Counted from the stretch's first letter, positions 1 through 6,702 are shown. The stretch is 8,419 nucleotides of DNA from Akkermansiaceae bacterium (GCA_023300205.1 JALZVD010000260.1:1-8419); one strand, 5' to 3'. Numbers and translations: made by a program. The notes: generated from the sequence alone by a model not told the origin.

Positions 1-398
1 GCTCCATCATCCCCCTTAAAATTATAATCCGTCTTCGTCTTATTCGTACAATAATAACCAGCCTCACGGAAATAAGAAACATACCCCTTATACTTACCAG
101 AAATCTTATGCCTACTCCGCATATGCTGCGTCCCCTGACTCACCGCATAACTCCCGTTCAAAATCGTCGAACGCGCCACCGCACACACCGGAGAATTAGA
201 ATACCCATGCTTAAACAACACCCCACCTGCTGCCAACTTATCCAAATGCGGAGTATCCGCATCCTCACACCCATAACACCCTATCCACCCATAATCATTA
301 TCCTCAGAAGTAATCCACAAGATATTCGGCCTATCCACAACCCCAGCAGAGACAAACGACAACCCAACAAAAACAAACAACAAAAGATTTTTCCACAT
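1..398 (-). CDS. Secreted sulfatase, N-terminal part (cut by window edge)
   Basis: N-terminal 132 codons of a formylglycine-dependent sulfatase (alkaline-phosphatase superfamily), which would hydrolyse sulfate esters of polysaccharides or small molecules outside the cytoplasm. Residues 1-19 look like a signal peptide: MWKN, then a hydrophobic run LLLFVFVGLSFV, with likely cleavage near VSAG. The mature start has the family's first strand and metal site, RPNILWITSEDND (residues 23-35). The sulfatase signature is at residues 69-80, SPVCAVARSTIL. Cys72 is the expected formylglycine precursor, with Arg76 in the C-x-x-x-R pattern. The third position is Val instead of the usual Pro or Ala, and the metal pair reads Glu-Asp rather than Asp-Asp. 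The remaining catalytic domain lies beyond the left edge, so substrate class cannot be judged. The start ATG has GAGG only one base upstream, a weak ribosome site. Codon use is extreme: Leu is mostly TTG and Gly mostly GGG. Confidence 0.92.
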   Translation of the reverse strand, partial: MWKNLLLFVFVGLSFVSAGVVDRPNILWITSEDNDYGWIGCYGCEDADTPHLDKLAAGGVLFKHGYSNSPVCAVARSTILNGSYAVSQGTQHMRSRHKISGKYKGYVSYFREAGYYCTNKTKTDYNFKGDDG

Positions 399-435
399 AC
401 CTCAAAATAAGAGCCTAATACCAAAAGGAAAGAAA

Positions 436-441
436 ATTATA
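436..441 (-). promoter_or_regulatory. Candidate -10 box for the sulfatase gene
   Basis: The - strand reads a perfect TATAAT here, in the 65-nt gap between the tilS stop and the sulfatase start, 37 nt upstream of the ATG. No good -35 hexamer is visible at 16-18 nt spacing (the best candidate is TGATTT). It would give a leader of about 30 nt. A single hexamer match in AT-rich DNA is weak evidence, but the position fits a separate promoter for the sulfatase. Confidence 0.33.
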
Positions 442-463
442 AATCCGAGAAACACCTAAATCA

Positions 464-1414
464 TCACTCCACAAAAATCCTCTGTTCCTTACGCCGTAAA
501 AATCTCCCACCAGGTAAATTAATCTTCGCAGCCCTATCAGAATCAATCAACCCAAGCGCGGACTCCACCAGATCATGACTAATATTACCCACCTTACACT
601 CCCTAAGATAACGATGCAGAATCCGCCTCTGAATAACACTCGGCACCTCACTCACACTCGGTAAATACAACCTTCCCTGAGGATCTAACATACTAGCATA
701 ATCAAACGTCTCCTGAATAAAACGTTCATTCTCCTCCGCATGCTTAAGAGACTTCAGCACAGCCTGCACCACCTCTCTCCCCATCACATCCCTCAACAAC
801 GGCAACACCTCATTCCGCATCCTATTCCTCACAGCAAATGACTCCGCATTACTAGCATCTTCCCGATAACTCAACCCATGCCTAGATACATACGCATCTA
901 TCTCCCTCCGCCTCACATGAAGCATTGGCCTAACAAGGCTAAGATCTTTTTCCGCAAAAAAAGTCTCCACCTGCATCCCTCTCAACCCCGCAGCCCCCCT
1001 CAGTAAATGATACAAAACCGTCTCCACCTGATCATTCGCATGATGCCCCAGCAGCACACCATCACACCCATACCTCTCACACGCCACAGAAAACACCTCA
1101 TGCCTAGCCTCCCTTGCAGCCAACTCCACACTCTTCTTCTCCTCCTCCACAATCTTTGAAACATTCACCCGCTTCACAAAAATAGGTAACCCATACCCCT
1201 CCGCTAACTCCCTAACCAACTTCTCATCACCATCAGAATCCTTCCCCCTCAACCCATGATTCACATGACAAACCACCAAACTGTTAGAATCTCGTAACCT
1301 CCCATCACCAACACAAGCATCAAGCAACGCCACAGAATCCCTCCCCCCAGACACAGCCACTAACCATCGCTTTGAAGCTGCTCCCTCTAACCACTCTGCA
1401 TCTAGAAATCCCAT
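464..1414 (-). CDS. tilS: tRNA(Ile)-lysidine synthase TilS
   Basis: Cytoplasmic enzyme that uses ATP and lysine to convert C34 of the tRNA-Ile CAU anticodon to lysidine, so that the tRNA reads AUA and accepts isoleucine. The ATP-pyrophosphatase P-loop SGGRDS is at residues 22-27. HVNHGLR (50-56), the family motif GHHANDQVET (123-132), LVRPML (160-165) and EDASN followed by the conserved RNRMRNEVLP (about 185-205) all follow in the expected order. At 316 residues it is shorter than the E. coli protein (432) and lacks room for the full C-terminal extension, so it resembles the short form of the family. I chose the ATG at 1414. A TTG at 1420 is also in frame, but the AGGGG ribosome site is 9 nt from the ATG and only 3 nt from the TTG. 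It is the last gene of leuC-mlaE-tilS and is probably translationally coupled to mlaE, because the AG of the mlaE TAG stop belongs to the ribosome site. Confidence 0.96.
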   Translation of the reverse strand: MGFLDAEWLEGAASKRWLVAVSGGRDSVALLDACVGDGRLRDSNSLVVCHVNHGLRGKDSDGDEKLVRELAEGYGLPIFVKRVNVSKIVEEEKKSVELAAREARHEVFSVACERYGCDGVLLGHHANDQVETVLYHLLRGAAGLRGMQVETFFAEKDLSLVRPMLHVRRREIDAYVSRHGLSYREDASNAESFAVRNRMRNEVLPLLRDVMGREVVQAVLKSLKHAEENERFIQETFDYASMLDPQGRLYLPSVSEVPSVIQRRILHRYLRECKVGNISHDLVESALGLIDSDRAAKINLPGGRFLRRKEQRIFVE

Positions 1415-1423
1415 CGTCAATTA

Positions 1424-1428
1424 CCCCT
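1424..1428 (-). promoter_or_regulatory. Ribosome binding site of tilS overlapping the mlaE stop
   Basis: The - strand reads TAGGGG, where TAG is the stop codon of the upstream permease gene and AGGGG is a Shine-Dalgarno-like run 9 nt before the tilS ATG. The overlap decides in favour of the ATG at 1414 over the TTG at 1420 and suggests that terminating ribosomes help to start tilS. Confidence 0.6.
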
Positions 1429-2218
1429 ATGCAAAACTCAGTGGGAAGAAAATATTTAACAACATCGTCAGGAAAAAATTCACAATCAAAATAGCCAGTG
1501 CCGAGAACACCATCGCATTCGTCGTACCCTTACCCACACCCACAGCACCATTCTTAGCCTTAAGACCCTGATGACATGAAATCACCACGATCAACATCCC
1601 AAACGCTCCTCCCTTAATCATCGAAATAATAATATCAATCAACTCCGTCCGTGCCACCAAATGAAAATTCCAATACGCATACGGAACATCAAAAATCTCC
1701 ACACCAATAAAAATAGAAGACAATATACCAAACCCAACCGACTCACCAATCAACAAAGGAATCGAAATCGCCATCGCCAAAAACCTCGGAGTCACCAAAT
1801 AATCCACAGGATGCACATCCATCGACCGCAGAGCATCCACTTGCTCAGTCACCTTCATTGTCCCTATCTCCGCAGCCATCGCAGCACCCACCCTACCAGA
1901 TAACATCAGACCAGTAATCGTAGGCCCCAGCTCTCGCAGCATTCCCACACCCACCAGACCACCACCCATCGTCTCCATCCTAAACTGCTCCATCTGGAAC
2001 AGAGCCTGTGCAGTCAGCACAGACCCAGTAAACGCACCAGTCACAATCACCACAATCTGAGACTTAAAGCCGATCTCCACAATCTGCTGCATAAACTGAC
2101 TCCAGCGAAACTTTCCAAAAATCAAAGACCTTACCACCTCCATCGTCAGATCTACCAGCTCACCTAAGTAAGTAAGAAAGCTGATCACCAAACGACCTAA
2201 GAAGCGGACTAAAATCAT
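1427..2218 (-). CDS. MlaE-family ABC transporter permease
   Basis: Inner-membrane permease of the MlaE/YrbE (DUF140) family, the membrane part of Mla-type systems that move phospholipids or other lipids between the inner and outer membranes. Full length at 263 residues. The family signature is clear: RELGPT (95-100), then SGRVGAAMAAEIGTM with EQVDALRSM (107-133), then YLVTPR (140-145), and the late GVGKGTTNAMV (227-237). Roughly five hydrophobic membrane segments lie at 54-75, 93-113, 147-172, 193-217 and 237-260, after an amphipathic N-terminal helix. The ATPase (MlaF) and the MCE substrate-binding protein (MlaD) that the permease needs are not in this window. The next gene downstream is tilS and the next upstream is leuC. 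There is no Shine-Dalgarno site in the 12-nt AT-only gap after the leuC stop, so translation probably depends on coupling to leuC. Substrate is unknown. Confidence 0.93.
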   Translation of the reverse strand: MILVRFLGRLVISFLTYLGELVDLTMEVVRSLIFGKFRWSQFMQQIVEIGFKSQIVVIVTGAFTGSVLTAQALFQMEQFRMETMGGGLVGVGMLRELGPTITGLMLSGRVGAAMAAEIGTMKVTEQVDALRSMDVHPVDYLVTPRFLAMAISIPLLIGESVGFGILSSIFIGVEIFDVPYAYWNFHLVARTELIDIIISMIKGGAFGMLIVVISCHQGLKAKNGAVGVGKGTTNAMVFSALAILIVNFFLTMLLNIFFPLSFA

Positions 2219-2230
2219 TAATAAAATAAA

Positions 2231-3631
2231 TTAAAACGTTCGCACATCCGCCACCTTACCAGTGACTGCAGCCGCCACAACCATCGCAGGACTCATCAGA
2301 ATCGTGCGCCCAGATGGACTACCCTGCCTACCCTTATAGTTTCTGTTAGATGAACTCGCGCAGATCTGATCTCCCACAAGCTTATCAGAATTCATCGCCA
2401 AGCACATCGAGCACCCAGCAGATCTCCACTCAAATCCAGCCTCACGGAACACATCCGCTATGCCCTCTTGCTCACACTGATGCGCTGTGATCTGTGACCC
2501 TGGCACAGCAATAGCCTTCACTCCATCAGCCACCTTTCTTCCCTTAAGGATACCAGCAGCCTCACGGAAATCAGAAAGCCTCCCATTCGTACAAGAGCCC
2601 AAGAAAGCAACATCAATAGGAATCTCAGTAACAGGCATCCCAGCAGGCAACCTCATATACTCAAGCGCCTCCTGGATACTAGCACGCTCCTCCGGACTCT
2701 CCGCCTTCTCAGGATCAGGAATCATCTCAGAAATGCCAACACCATGATCAGGGGAAATACCCCAAGTCACCGTAGGCTCTATATCCCCAGCAGCAAAATC
2801 CACCACATCATCATACTCACAATCACCATCAGAGGCAAAAGACTCCCACCGCTTCACAGCCTCACCCCACTCAGCTCCCTTAGGCGCATACGGCTTACCC
2901 TCCAAATAATCAAAAGTAGTCTTATCCGGATTAACATACCCACAACGCGCTCCACCCTCAATAGACATATTACAAACCGTCATCCGCTCCTCCATCGTCA
3001 TCCGGTCAAACACATCACCACCATACTCATAAGCAAATCCTATCCCCCCCTTAGCTCCCAAATGACGAATGATATGCAAGATCACATCCTTAGCATACAC
3101 GCCAGGTTTTAAATCACCATTCACATTCACCCTGCGCACCTTCAGCTCATCCATAGCCATCGTCTGCGTCGCCAACACATCACGCACCTGAGTCGTCCCA
3201 ATACCAAAAGCTATCGCTCCAAAAGCACCATGAGTCGCCGTATGTGAGTCACCACACACAATCGTAGTTCCAGGCTGAGTGATACCCTGCTCAGGCCCAA
3301 CCATGTGCACAATACCCTGCTGACCAGTCCCAAGAGAAAAATACTTAATCCCATACTCCTCCACATTACGCTTCAACTCATTAATCATCGCCTCCGCCAA
3401 AGGATCCTCAAATGGCTGCAACTGATTATCCGTAGGAACTATATGATCCACTGTAGCAAACGTTCGGTCAGGAAACTTCACACCCAACCCCAGATCTCTA
3501 ATCATCCCAAATGCCTGCGGTGAAGTCACCTCATGAATCAAATGTGAACCAATGAAAAGCTGAGTTCTTCCATCCCCTATAGTGCCCACCGTATGAGCAT
3601 CCCAAGTCTTTTTATATAATGTTTTTGCCAT
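2231..3631 (-). CDS. leuC: 3-isopropylmalate dehydratase large subunit LeuC
   Basis: Large subunit of isopropylmalate isomerase, which interconverts 2- and 3-isopropylmalate in leucine biosynthesis together with the small subunit LeuD. It is an aconitase-family protein with a [4Fe-4S] cluster. The three cluster ligands are seen at Cys347 (SCTNGR), Cys407 and Cys410 (GCSMC). The length (466) and ligand positions equal those of E. coli LeuC. Other family signatures are [12 protein letters not shown] (30-41), [13 protein letters not shown] (126-138) and the C-terminal [11 protein letters not shown] (427-437). The start ATG has an AAGGA ribosome site 10 nt upstream (3642-3646), the best on this strand. 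No leuD follows: the downstream partners are the MlaE-type permease gene and tilS, with 12-nt gaps. The 141-nt upstream gap is shared with the divergent phosphatase-like gene, and I could not recognise a convincing leuC promoter or a leucine attenuator in it. Confidence 0.97.
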   Translation of the reverse strand: MAKTLYKKTWDAHTVGTIGDGRTQLFIGSHLIHEVTSPQAFGMIRDLGLGVKFPDRTFATVDHIVPTDNQLQPFEDPLAEAMINELKRNVEEYGIKYFSLGTGQQGIVHMVGPEQGITQPGTTIVCGDSHTATHGAFGAIAFGIGTTQVRDVLATQTMAMDELKVRRVNVNGDLKPGVYAKDVILHIIRHLGAKGGIGFAYEYGGDVFDRMTMEERMTVCNMSIEGGARCGYVNPDKTTFDYLEGKPYAPKGAEWGEAVKRWESFASDGDCEYDDVVDFAAGDIEPTVTWGISPDHGVGISEMIPDPEKAESPEERASIQEALEYMRLPAGMPVTEIPIDVAFLGSCTNGRLSDFREAAGILKGRKVADGVKAIAVPGSQITAHQCEQEGIADVFREAGFEWRSAGCSMCLAMNSDKLVGDQICASSSNRNYKGRQGSPSGRTILMSPAMVVAAAVTGKVADVRTF

Positions 3632-3737
3632 GTTACCACTGTCCTTCTTCGTCTCCGCAGAGCTTGCATCCTATTCCCCAGAAAGTCAAGACACCCGCTA
3701 GTAATACAAATAACCAAATCAACAAAACACCAAACCC

Positions 3738-3766
3738 TTTACCCCTTTAACTTTCTTATTTAAACT
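3738..3766 (+). promoter_or_regulatory. Weak candidate promoter for the phosphatase-like gene
   Basis: TTTACC (3738-3743) and TAAACT (3761-3766) are spaced 17 nt apart, each matching 4 of 6 consensus bases. The -10 ends 6 nt before the ATG, so transcription would begin at or next to the start codon and the mRNA would be leaderless. This would agree with the absence of a ribosome site, but the motif match alone is modest. Confidence 0.2.
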
Positions 3767-3772
3767 CACACC

Positions 3773-4093
3773 ATGAAAAATCTCCTCTTCATCTGCTCCA
3801 TGAACCGCCTCCGCAGCCCCACAGCAGAGACCATTTTCTCCGAACTCCACCACATCTCAGTCGACAGCGCCGGCATAAACCGCAGCGCAGAAGTCATCCT
3901 CAGCGCCGACCAAATAGAAGCCGCTGACCTCATCCTCGTCATGGAAAAAATGCACCTCCGCAAGCTCAACGAGAAATACCGTAAATACCTCAAAGGCAAA
4001 CGCATCATCACCCTAAACATCCCAGATAACTACCCCTACATGGACCCTACCCTCATCACCATCCTCCAAAAGAAATGCCAACCCTACCTCTAA
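3773..4093 (+). CDS. Short low-molecular-weight protein tyrosine phosphatase-like protein
   Basis: Small cytoplasmic protein of the low-molecular-weight phosphatase (LMWPc) fold, 106 residues against about 150 for classical members. The phosphate-binding loop C-x5-R-S is present at residues 8-15, as FICSMNRLRSPTAE. It departs from the canonical C-x-G-N-x-C-R-S: Gly is Met10 and the second Cys is Leu13. DSAG (31-34) and LILVMEKMH (53-61) match the usual family strands. The C-terminal IPDNYPYMDP (83-92) carries candidate general-acid Asp residues. Short relatives with this IPDxYxYMDP ending are a recognisable bacterial subfamily annotated as phosphotyrosine phosphatases, but I know of no firm substrate, so activity should be treated as possible only. 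It stands alone, divergent from leuC and convergent with the thioesterase gene 47 nt away. No Shine-Dalgarno site is present before the ATG; the context is CACACCATG. Confidence 0.8.
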   Translation: MKNLLFICSMNRLRSPTAETIFSELHHISVDSAGINRSAEVILSADQIEAADLILVMEKMHLRKLNEKYRKYLKGKRIITLNIPDNYPYMDPTLITILQKKCQPYL

Positions 4094-4140
4094 AAACCCC
4101 CCATCAACCCAAGCACAAAACCCAAGTAACCCAACGCTCA

Positions 4141-4497
4141 CTAATCACCAATAACAACCTTTCCCCCATCCTCATTCACATTCACAAACGTAACATTCGT
4201 CGAGAAAATAGTATCCCCATCCTGCACCCTACTACAAAAAACCCCCACATGATAAGTCACAGAAGTCCTACCCACCTTCACCCGCTCACACCGGATCACC
4301 AGAATTGACCCATTCCCCACACCATGCTTAAAAGCCACCTCACCCATCCCTATCGTCACAAACCTACAATCTGGATAATCCAAGCTCGCCGCAATAAAAC
4401 TCGCCTCATCCACCCAGCTCAAAAGCTTCCCACCAAATAAAAACCCATACTGATTCAGATCAGTCGTCATCACCAGCCTACTCGTTTCATGTCTCAT
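4141..4497 (-). CDS. Hotdog-fold acyl-CoA thioesterase (YciA/ACOT-like)
   Basis: Predicted cytoplasmic enzyme that hydrolyses acyl-CoA thioesters, releasing free acid and CoA. At 118 residues it is the size of a single hotdog domain and would work as an oligomer. The N-terminal motif typical of the YciA/BACH group is seen at residues 15-32: N15, then G18, FGG (21-23), LLSWVD (25-30) and EA, with Asp30 in the usual position of the catalytic acid. The strand TYHVGVFCSR (81-90), followed by TIFSTNVTFVNVN (97-109), fits the later part of the sheet. The acyl specificity cannot be read from the sequence. It starts 6 nt after the stop of the jag-like gene with only a weak GAGAAACG upstream, so it is likely co-transcribed and perhaps translationally coupled. 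A functional link to an RNA-binding protein is not obvious. It is a little short at the C-terminus compared with YciA (about 130 residues). Confidence 0.85.
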   Translation of the reverse strand: MRHETSRLVMTTDLNQYGFLFGGKLLSWVDEASFIAASLDYPDCRFVTIGMGEVAFKHGVGNGSILVIRCERVKVGRTSVTYHVGVFCSRVQDGDTIFSTNVTFVNVNEDGGKVVIGD

Positions 4498-4503
4498 CGT
4501 TTC

Positions 4504-4965
4504 TCAAGAACCTATATTTAATTTCGGAGAGATCTCCACCCGCTTATAACGAGCAGAAGACTTCGGCGAATGCGTCTCCACCGGCTCACCCTCTAGCGCA
4601 TGATGCACTATTCTTCTATAATAAGCATTCAACGGCCGCGTCCTAATAGACTTACCGGTATCCCTCACCTTCACCGCCAGCTCTCTAGCCTTCTCCACCA
4701 GATCATCCTCCTGCTCCAACCTATAACCATCACAGTCCACCTTCACCCGCGGAGCATCCGGATAATGCTTCTGTAAAATCCTATTCACCAAATACTGAAT
4801 ATCCTCAAGCCTATCACCATTCCGCCCTATCACACACTTGCTATGCTCAGTCGTGATCTGCAAGCACAACCCATCATCCTGCTCCTCCCCAGCCACCTCT
4901 ATCTCAAATCCCAGATGACACATCATCGTTATCAAAATTTTCTCAGCTGCCAATTCCCACTTCAT
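4504..4965 (-). CDS. KH-R3H RNA-binding protein, Jag/KhpB-like
   Basis: Predicted single-strand nucleic-acid or RNA-binding protein related to Jag (KhpB, EloR), which in Gram-positive bacteria helps control cell elongation and division through RNA binding. The N-terminal helix WELAAEKILITMMCHLGF (3-20) and the following strands match the start of the Jag KH domain. The KH loop is at 46-50 (IGRNG, the G-x-x-G motif), followed by DRLEDIQYLVNRIL (51-64). The R3H domain covers roughly 78-143, with the core at RRIVHHAL (117-124) giving the R-x3-H pair Arg117 and His121, in the place of the usual ERRIVH. The tail (129-153) is basic and probably disordered. At 153 residues it lacks the separate N-terminal Jag_N domain. 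Jag genes often lie beside yidC; here the neighbour is a thioesterase gene. A GGTGGAG site sits 2 nt before the ATG, tighter than ideal, and a hairpin-forming dyad lies just upstream. Confidence 0.9.
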   Translation of the reverse strand: MKWELAAEKILITMMCHLGFEIEVAGEEQDDGLCLQITTEHSKCVIGRNGDRLEDIQYLVNRILQKHYPDAPRVKVDCDGYRLEQEDDLVEKARELAVKVRDTGKSIRTRPLNAYYRRIVHHALEGEPVETHSPKSSARYKRVEISPKLNIGS

Positions 4966-4980
4966 AACTCCACCATAGAG

Positions 4981-5005
4981 CTAAGTTTTCCCCAGCGCAA
5001 CTTAG
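4981..5005. repeat. Inverted repeat between the jag-like gene and holA
   Basis: A perfect 7-bp dyad, CTAAGTT at 4981-4987 and AACTTAG at 4999-5005, is separated by 11 nt. It lies in the divergent promoter region, 15 nt upstream of the jag-like start and 73 nt upstream of holA. It is not followed by a T-run in the - direction, so it does not look like a terminator. It could be an operator or a hairpin in the leader of the jag-like mRNA. A 7-bp dyad may also arise by chance. Confidence 0.45.
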
Positions 5006-5013
5006 AAAAATGC

Positions 5014-5042
5014 TTGCTGACACAACCCCATATCCCTAAAAA
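5014..5042 (+). promoter_or_regulatory. Weak candidate promoter for holA
   Basis: TTGCTG (5014-5019) and TAAAAA (5037-5042) are 17 nt apart, placing the transcript start about 30 nt before the holA ATG. The hexamers match the consensus only partly, so this is a position-based suggestion rather than a firm call. Confidence 0.22.
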
Positions 5043-5078
5043 CCATTCAAGCTATCAGTAATTACAAAATATCGCACC

Positions 5079-6206
5079 ATGTCAGATAAATCAAACATCC
5101 ACCTCATCCACGGCACAGACGATGGCGCAGTCGCAGAAGCCGCCATCAAGCTCTTCAACCAGCTCAAACCCCCAGAAGGTGATGACTTCGCTAACGACAT
5201 TATCGATGGTAACGCGGACAACGCAGAACACGCACACCAAATCTCACTAGACACAATTCAAGCCCTCCTCACACTCCCATTCTTCGGCGGCGCAAAAGTC
5301 GTCTGGCTCAAGCGCGCTAACTACATGGGCACAGACCGCACCGGTGAAGCAGCACGCGCCAAAGAAGGCCTAGAATCACTCCTAGAAATCCTAGAAAAAG
5401 GCATCGGGGACGACATCCAGTTCATCATCTCTGCCACAGCCATCCACAAAAGCCGCAGACTCTTCAAATACCTCAAAGCTAATGCAAACATCATCGAGCA
5501 CAACAGACTCGACACCTCAAAAGAAGGCTGGGAAGAACAAGTCGCCATACTCGTAGAAAAACGCGCTTCATCACTCAACCTCAACTTCGAGCCAGACGCC
5601 ATGGAGCTCTTCGTCGCACTCGCCGGAGAAGACACCCGCCAGATAAAATCAGAACTAGAAAAGCTAGACCTATACACCGGCTCAGAACGCAACACAGTAA
5701 ACATAGACGACGTCCGCCAACTCGTCCCCCTCTCGCGCCACGGAATCGTCTTCGAGATCGGCAGCGCCATCCAGAAAGCAGACGCCACCCGCGCCCTAGA
5801 GCTCATCGACCAACAACTCGCCAGAGGTGAATCCGCCATCGGTATCATCCGCGCATCACTCATCCCCACCATCCGTAACCTCTTCATGGCAAAAGCCGTC
5901 CAGGAAATGTTCCCTAACCAGCAGCTAGACCGCTTCAACATCGCTAAACTCCTCGGCTCACTCCCCAACAGCGACACCCAATGGCTCCCCCAGAAAAAAA
6001 CCGGCGGAGTCAACACCTGGTCACTAGCATTCGCCCTCATCCCCGCCAGAGCCTACCCCATGTCAGCACTCAGAAATGCCCTAGAAGCATCACTCCAAGC
6101 AGACAAAAACCTCGTCACCACAGCCCTAGACCACCGCATGGTCCTCCACCGCCTCATCGTAGAGCTCATCTCCACCTCCACCAAAACCCAACGCCGCGCC
6201 TCATAA
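5079..6206 (+). CDS. holA: DNA polymerase III subunit delta
   Basis: Delta subunit of the DNA polymerase III clamp loader, which opens the beta sliding clamp and helps load it on primed DNA. It is 375 residues long; E. coli HolA is about 340. The N-terminal strand IHLIHGTDDGAVAEAA (7-22) is a degenerate AAA+ start without a Walker P-loop, as expected for delta. The beta-interaction region LPFFGGAKVVWLKRANY (66-82) is the strongest family mark. The middle domain has FIISATAIHKSRRLFKYLK (115-133), and the helical domain has GEDTRQIKSELEKLDLY (183-199), a classical HolA signature. VFEIGSAIQKADATRALELI (224-243) opens the collar domain, with QLARGESAIGII (246-257) following. The gene stands alone, divergent from the jag-like gene. 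No Shine-Dalgarno site precedes the ATG; the context is CGCACCATG. Codons end mostly in C or A (CTC, ATC, GCA). The stop is followed after 7 nt by a 32-nt hairpin repeat. Confidence 0.95.
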   Translation: MSDKSNIHLIHGTDDGAVAEAAIKLFNQLKPPEGDDFANDIIDGNADNAEHAHQISLDTIQALLTLPFFGGAKVVWLKRANYMGTDRTGEAARAKEGLESLLEILEKGIGDDIQFIISATAIHKSRRLFKYLKANANIIEHNRLDTSKEGWEEQVAILVEKRASSLNLNFEPDAMELFVALAGEDTRQIKSELEKLDLYTGSERNTVNIDDVRQLVPLSRHGIVFEIGSAIQKADATRALELIDQQLARGESAIGIIRASLIPTIRNLFMAKAVQEMFPNQQLDRFNIAKLLGSLPNSDTQWLPQKKTGGVNTWSLAFALIPARAYPMSALRNALEASLQADKNLVTTALDHRMVLHRLIVELISTSTKTQRRAS

Positions 6207-6213
6207 CCCCAAC

Positions 6214-6245
6214 GTAGCATCGACCTCCCGGTCGATAAGCCCACC
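6214..6245. repeat. Hairpin repeat, copy 1, after holA
   Basis: First of two 32-nt copies differing at one base (position 6216, A here and G in copy 2), with the last 29 nt identical. The core is a perfect stem-loop, ATCGACC-TCCC-GGTCGAT, at 6219-6236, followed by the conserved asymmetric tail AAGCCCACC. It begins 7 nt after the holA stop. On the - strand the loop reads GGGA, a GNRA tetraloop. No T-run follows, so it is not a classical intrinsic terminator. A REP-like dispersed element or a 3'-end RNA-stabilising hairpin fits better. Confidence 0.85.
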
Positions 6246-6314
6246 CCACACAACCCAAGCCACCATCGCTCCTCTCCACTCAACCAACAAACCTCTAACC
6301 ATTTCCACACCGCC

Positions 6315-6680
6315 ATGCACATCCTCATCGCCCTCATCATAGGAGCTACCGCCGGTCTCCTTGGTGCACTCTGCGGAGTCGGCGGAGGTATCGTAATGGT
6401 TCCCGCATTCACCGCAGCACTCGGCATGGAGCATAAGAACGCCATCGCCACCTCCCTCGCCATCATCGTCATCACCGCAATCGTCGCCACACTAAACAAC
6501 GCCCGCCCTCAATCCGCCGCTCAGATAGACTGGCCCATCGTAGCCATCGCCGCATCAGCTGCAGCACTCGCATCATGGTATGGCACAGACCTCATGCACC
6601 AACTCAGATCACCCATCCTAAACAAGATCTTCGCCATCACACTCATCACCTTTGGAATCAAAATGCTCATCACAAAGTAA
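6315..6680 (+). CDS. Half-length TauE/SafE (TSUP) family permease
   Basis: Inner-membrane protein of the TSUP family, whose full-length members export sulfite, sulfoacetate or other small anions. The conserved family opening is seen at residues 10-30: GATAGLLGALCGVGGGIVMVP, with the diagnostic GVGGG at 21-25. ATSLAIIVITAI (45-56) matches the second helix. Four hydrophobic segments are visible at about 3-30, 43-61, 72-92 and 102-119. Full-length TSUP proteins are about 250 residues with two repeats of this unit. This one has 121 residues, equal to one repeat, and would have to form a homodimer. I see no second half downstream, where the convergent UPF0158 gene begins its end 22 nt later, and no frameshift, so it appears to be a natural single-repeat form. 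Substrate is unknown. There is no Shine-Dalgarno site; the ATG context is CACCGCCATG. Confidence 0.87.
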   Translation: MHILIALIIGATAGLLGALCGVGGGIVMVPAFTAALGMEHKNAIATSLAIIVITAIVATLNNARPQSAAQIDWPIVAIAASAAALASWYGTDLMHQLRSPILNKIFAITLITFGIKMLITK

Positions 6681-6702
6681 TCTAGACCGAGTTCACAAAT
6701 GA

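Noticed and set aside
108..410. A + strand 100-codon open frame opposite the sulfatase
   Set aside because: The - strand frame encodes a signal peptide and the sulfatase signature; the + frame is a compositional shadow.
1415..1420. TTG start for tilS at 1420, and likewise TTG at 7128 for the UPF0158 gene
   Set aside because: An ATG follows two codons later in tilS and one codon later in UPF0158; for tilS the ribosome-site spacing favours the ATG.
59..2571. A 15-base identity (59-73 and 2557-2571)
   Set aside because: Both encode a Phe-Arg-Glu-Ala peptide on the - strand in unrelated genes (sulfatase and LeuC, where a third similar segment occurs), so shared codons explain it.
1661..3523. 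Several + strand open frames opposite leuC and the mlaE-family gene
   Set aside because: Their products are rich in His, Arg, Ile, Thr and Pro with no family features. The A/C-rich + strand lacks T and G and so has few stop codons, which leaves long chance frames.
4094..4140. Possible bidirectional terminator between the convergent phosphatase-like and thioesterase genes
   Set aside because: The 47-nt gap is A/C-rich with no inverted repeat that I can find.
5321..6040. A 239-codon open frame on the - strand opposite holA
   Set aside because: It has no recognisable domain, is Ser/Arg/Met-rich low-complexity in look, and is explained as an antisense shadow of the well-supported holA.
6214..6245. 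Intrinsic terminator at the hairpin repeat
   Set aside because: The stem is stable but no T-run follows on either strand, so a Rho-independent terminator is not supported, although a 3'-end role remains possible.
6201..6434. Two - strand frames (also 8037-8396) sharing the peptide GLIDREVDAT
   Set aside because: The shared peptide is only the translation of the 32-nt hairpin repeat read on the - strand; the rest overlaps real + strand genes.
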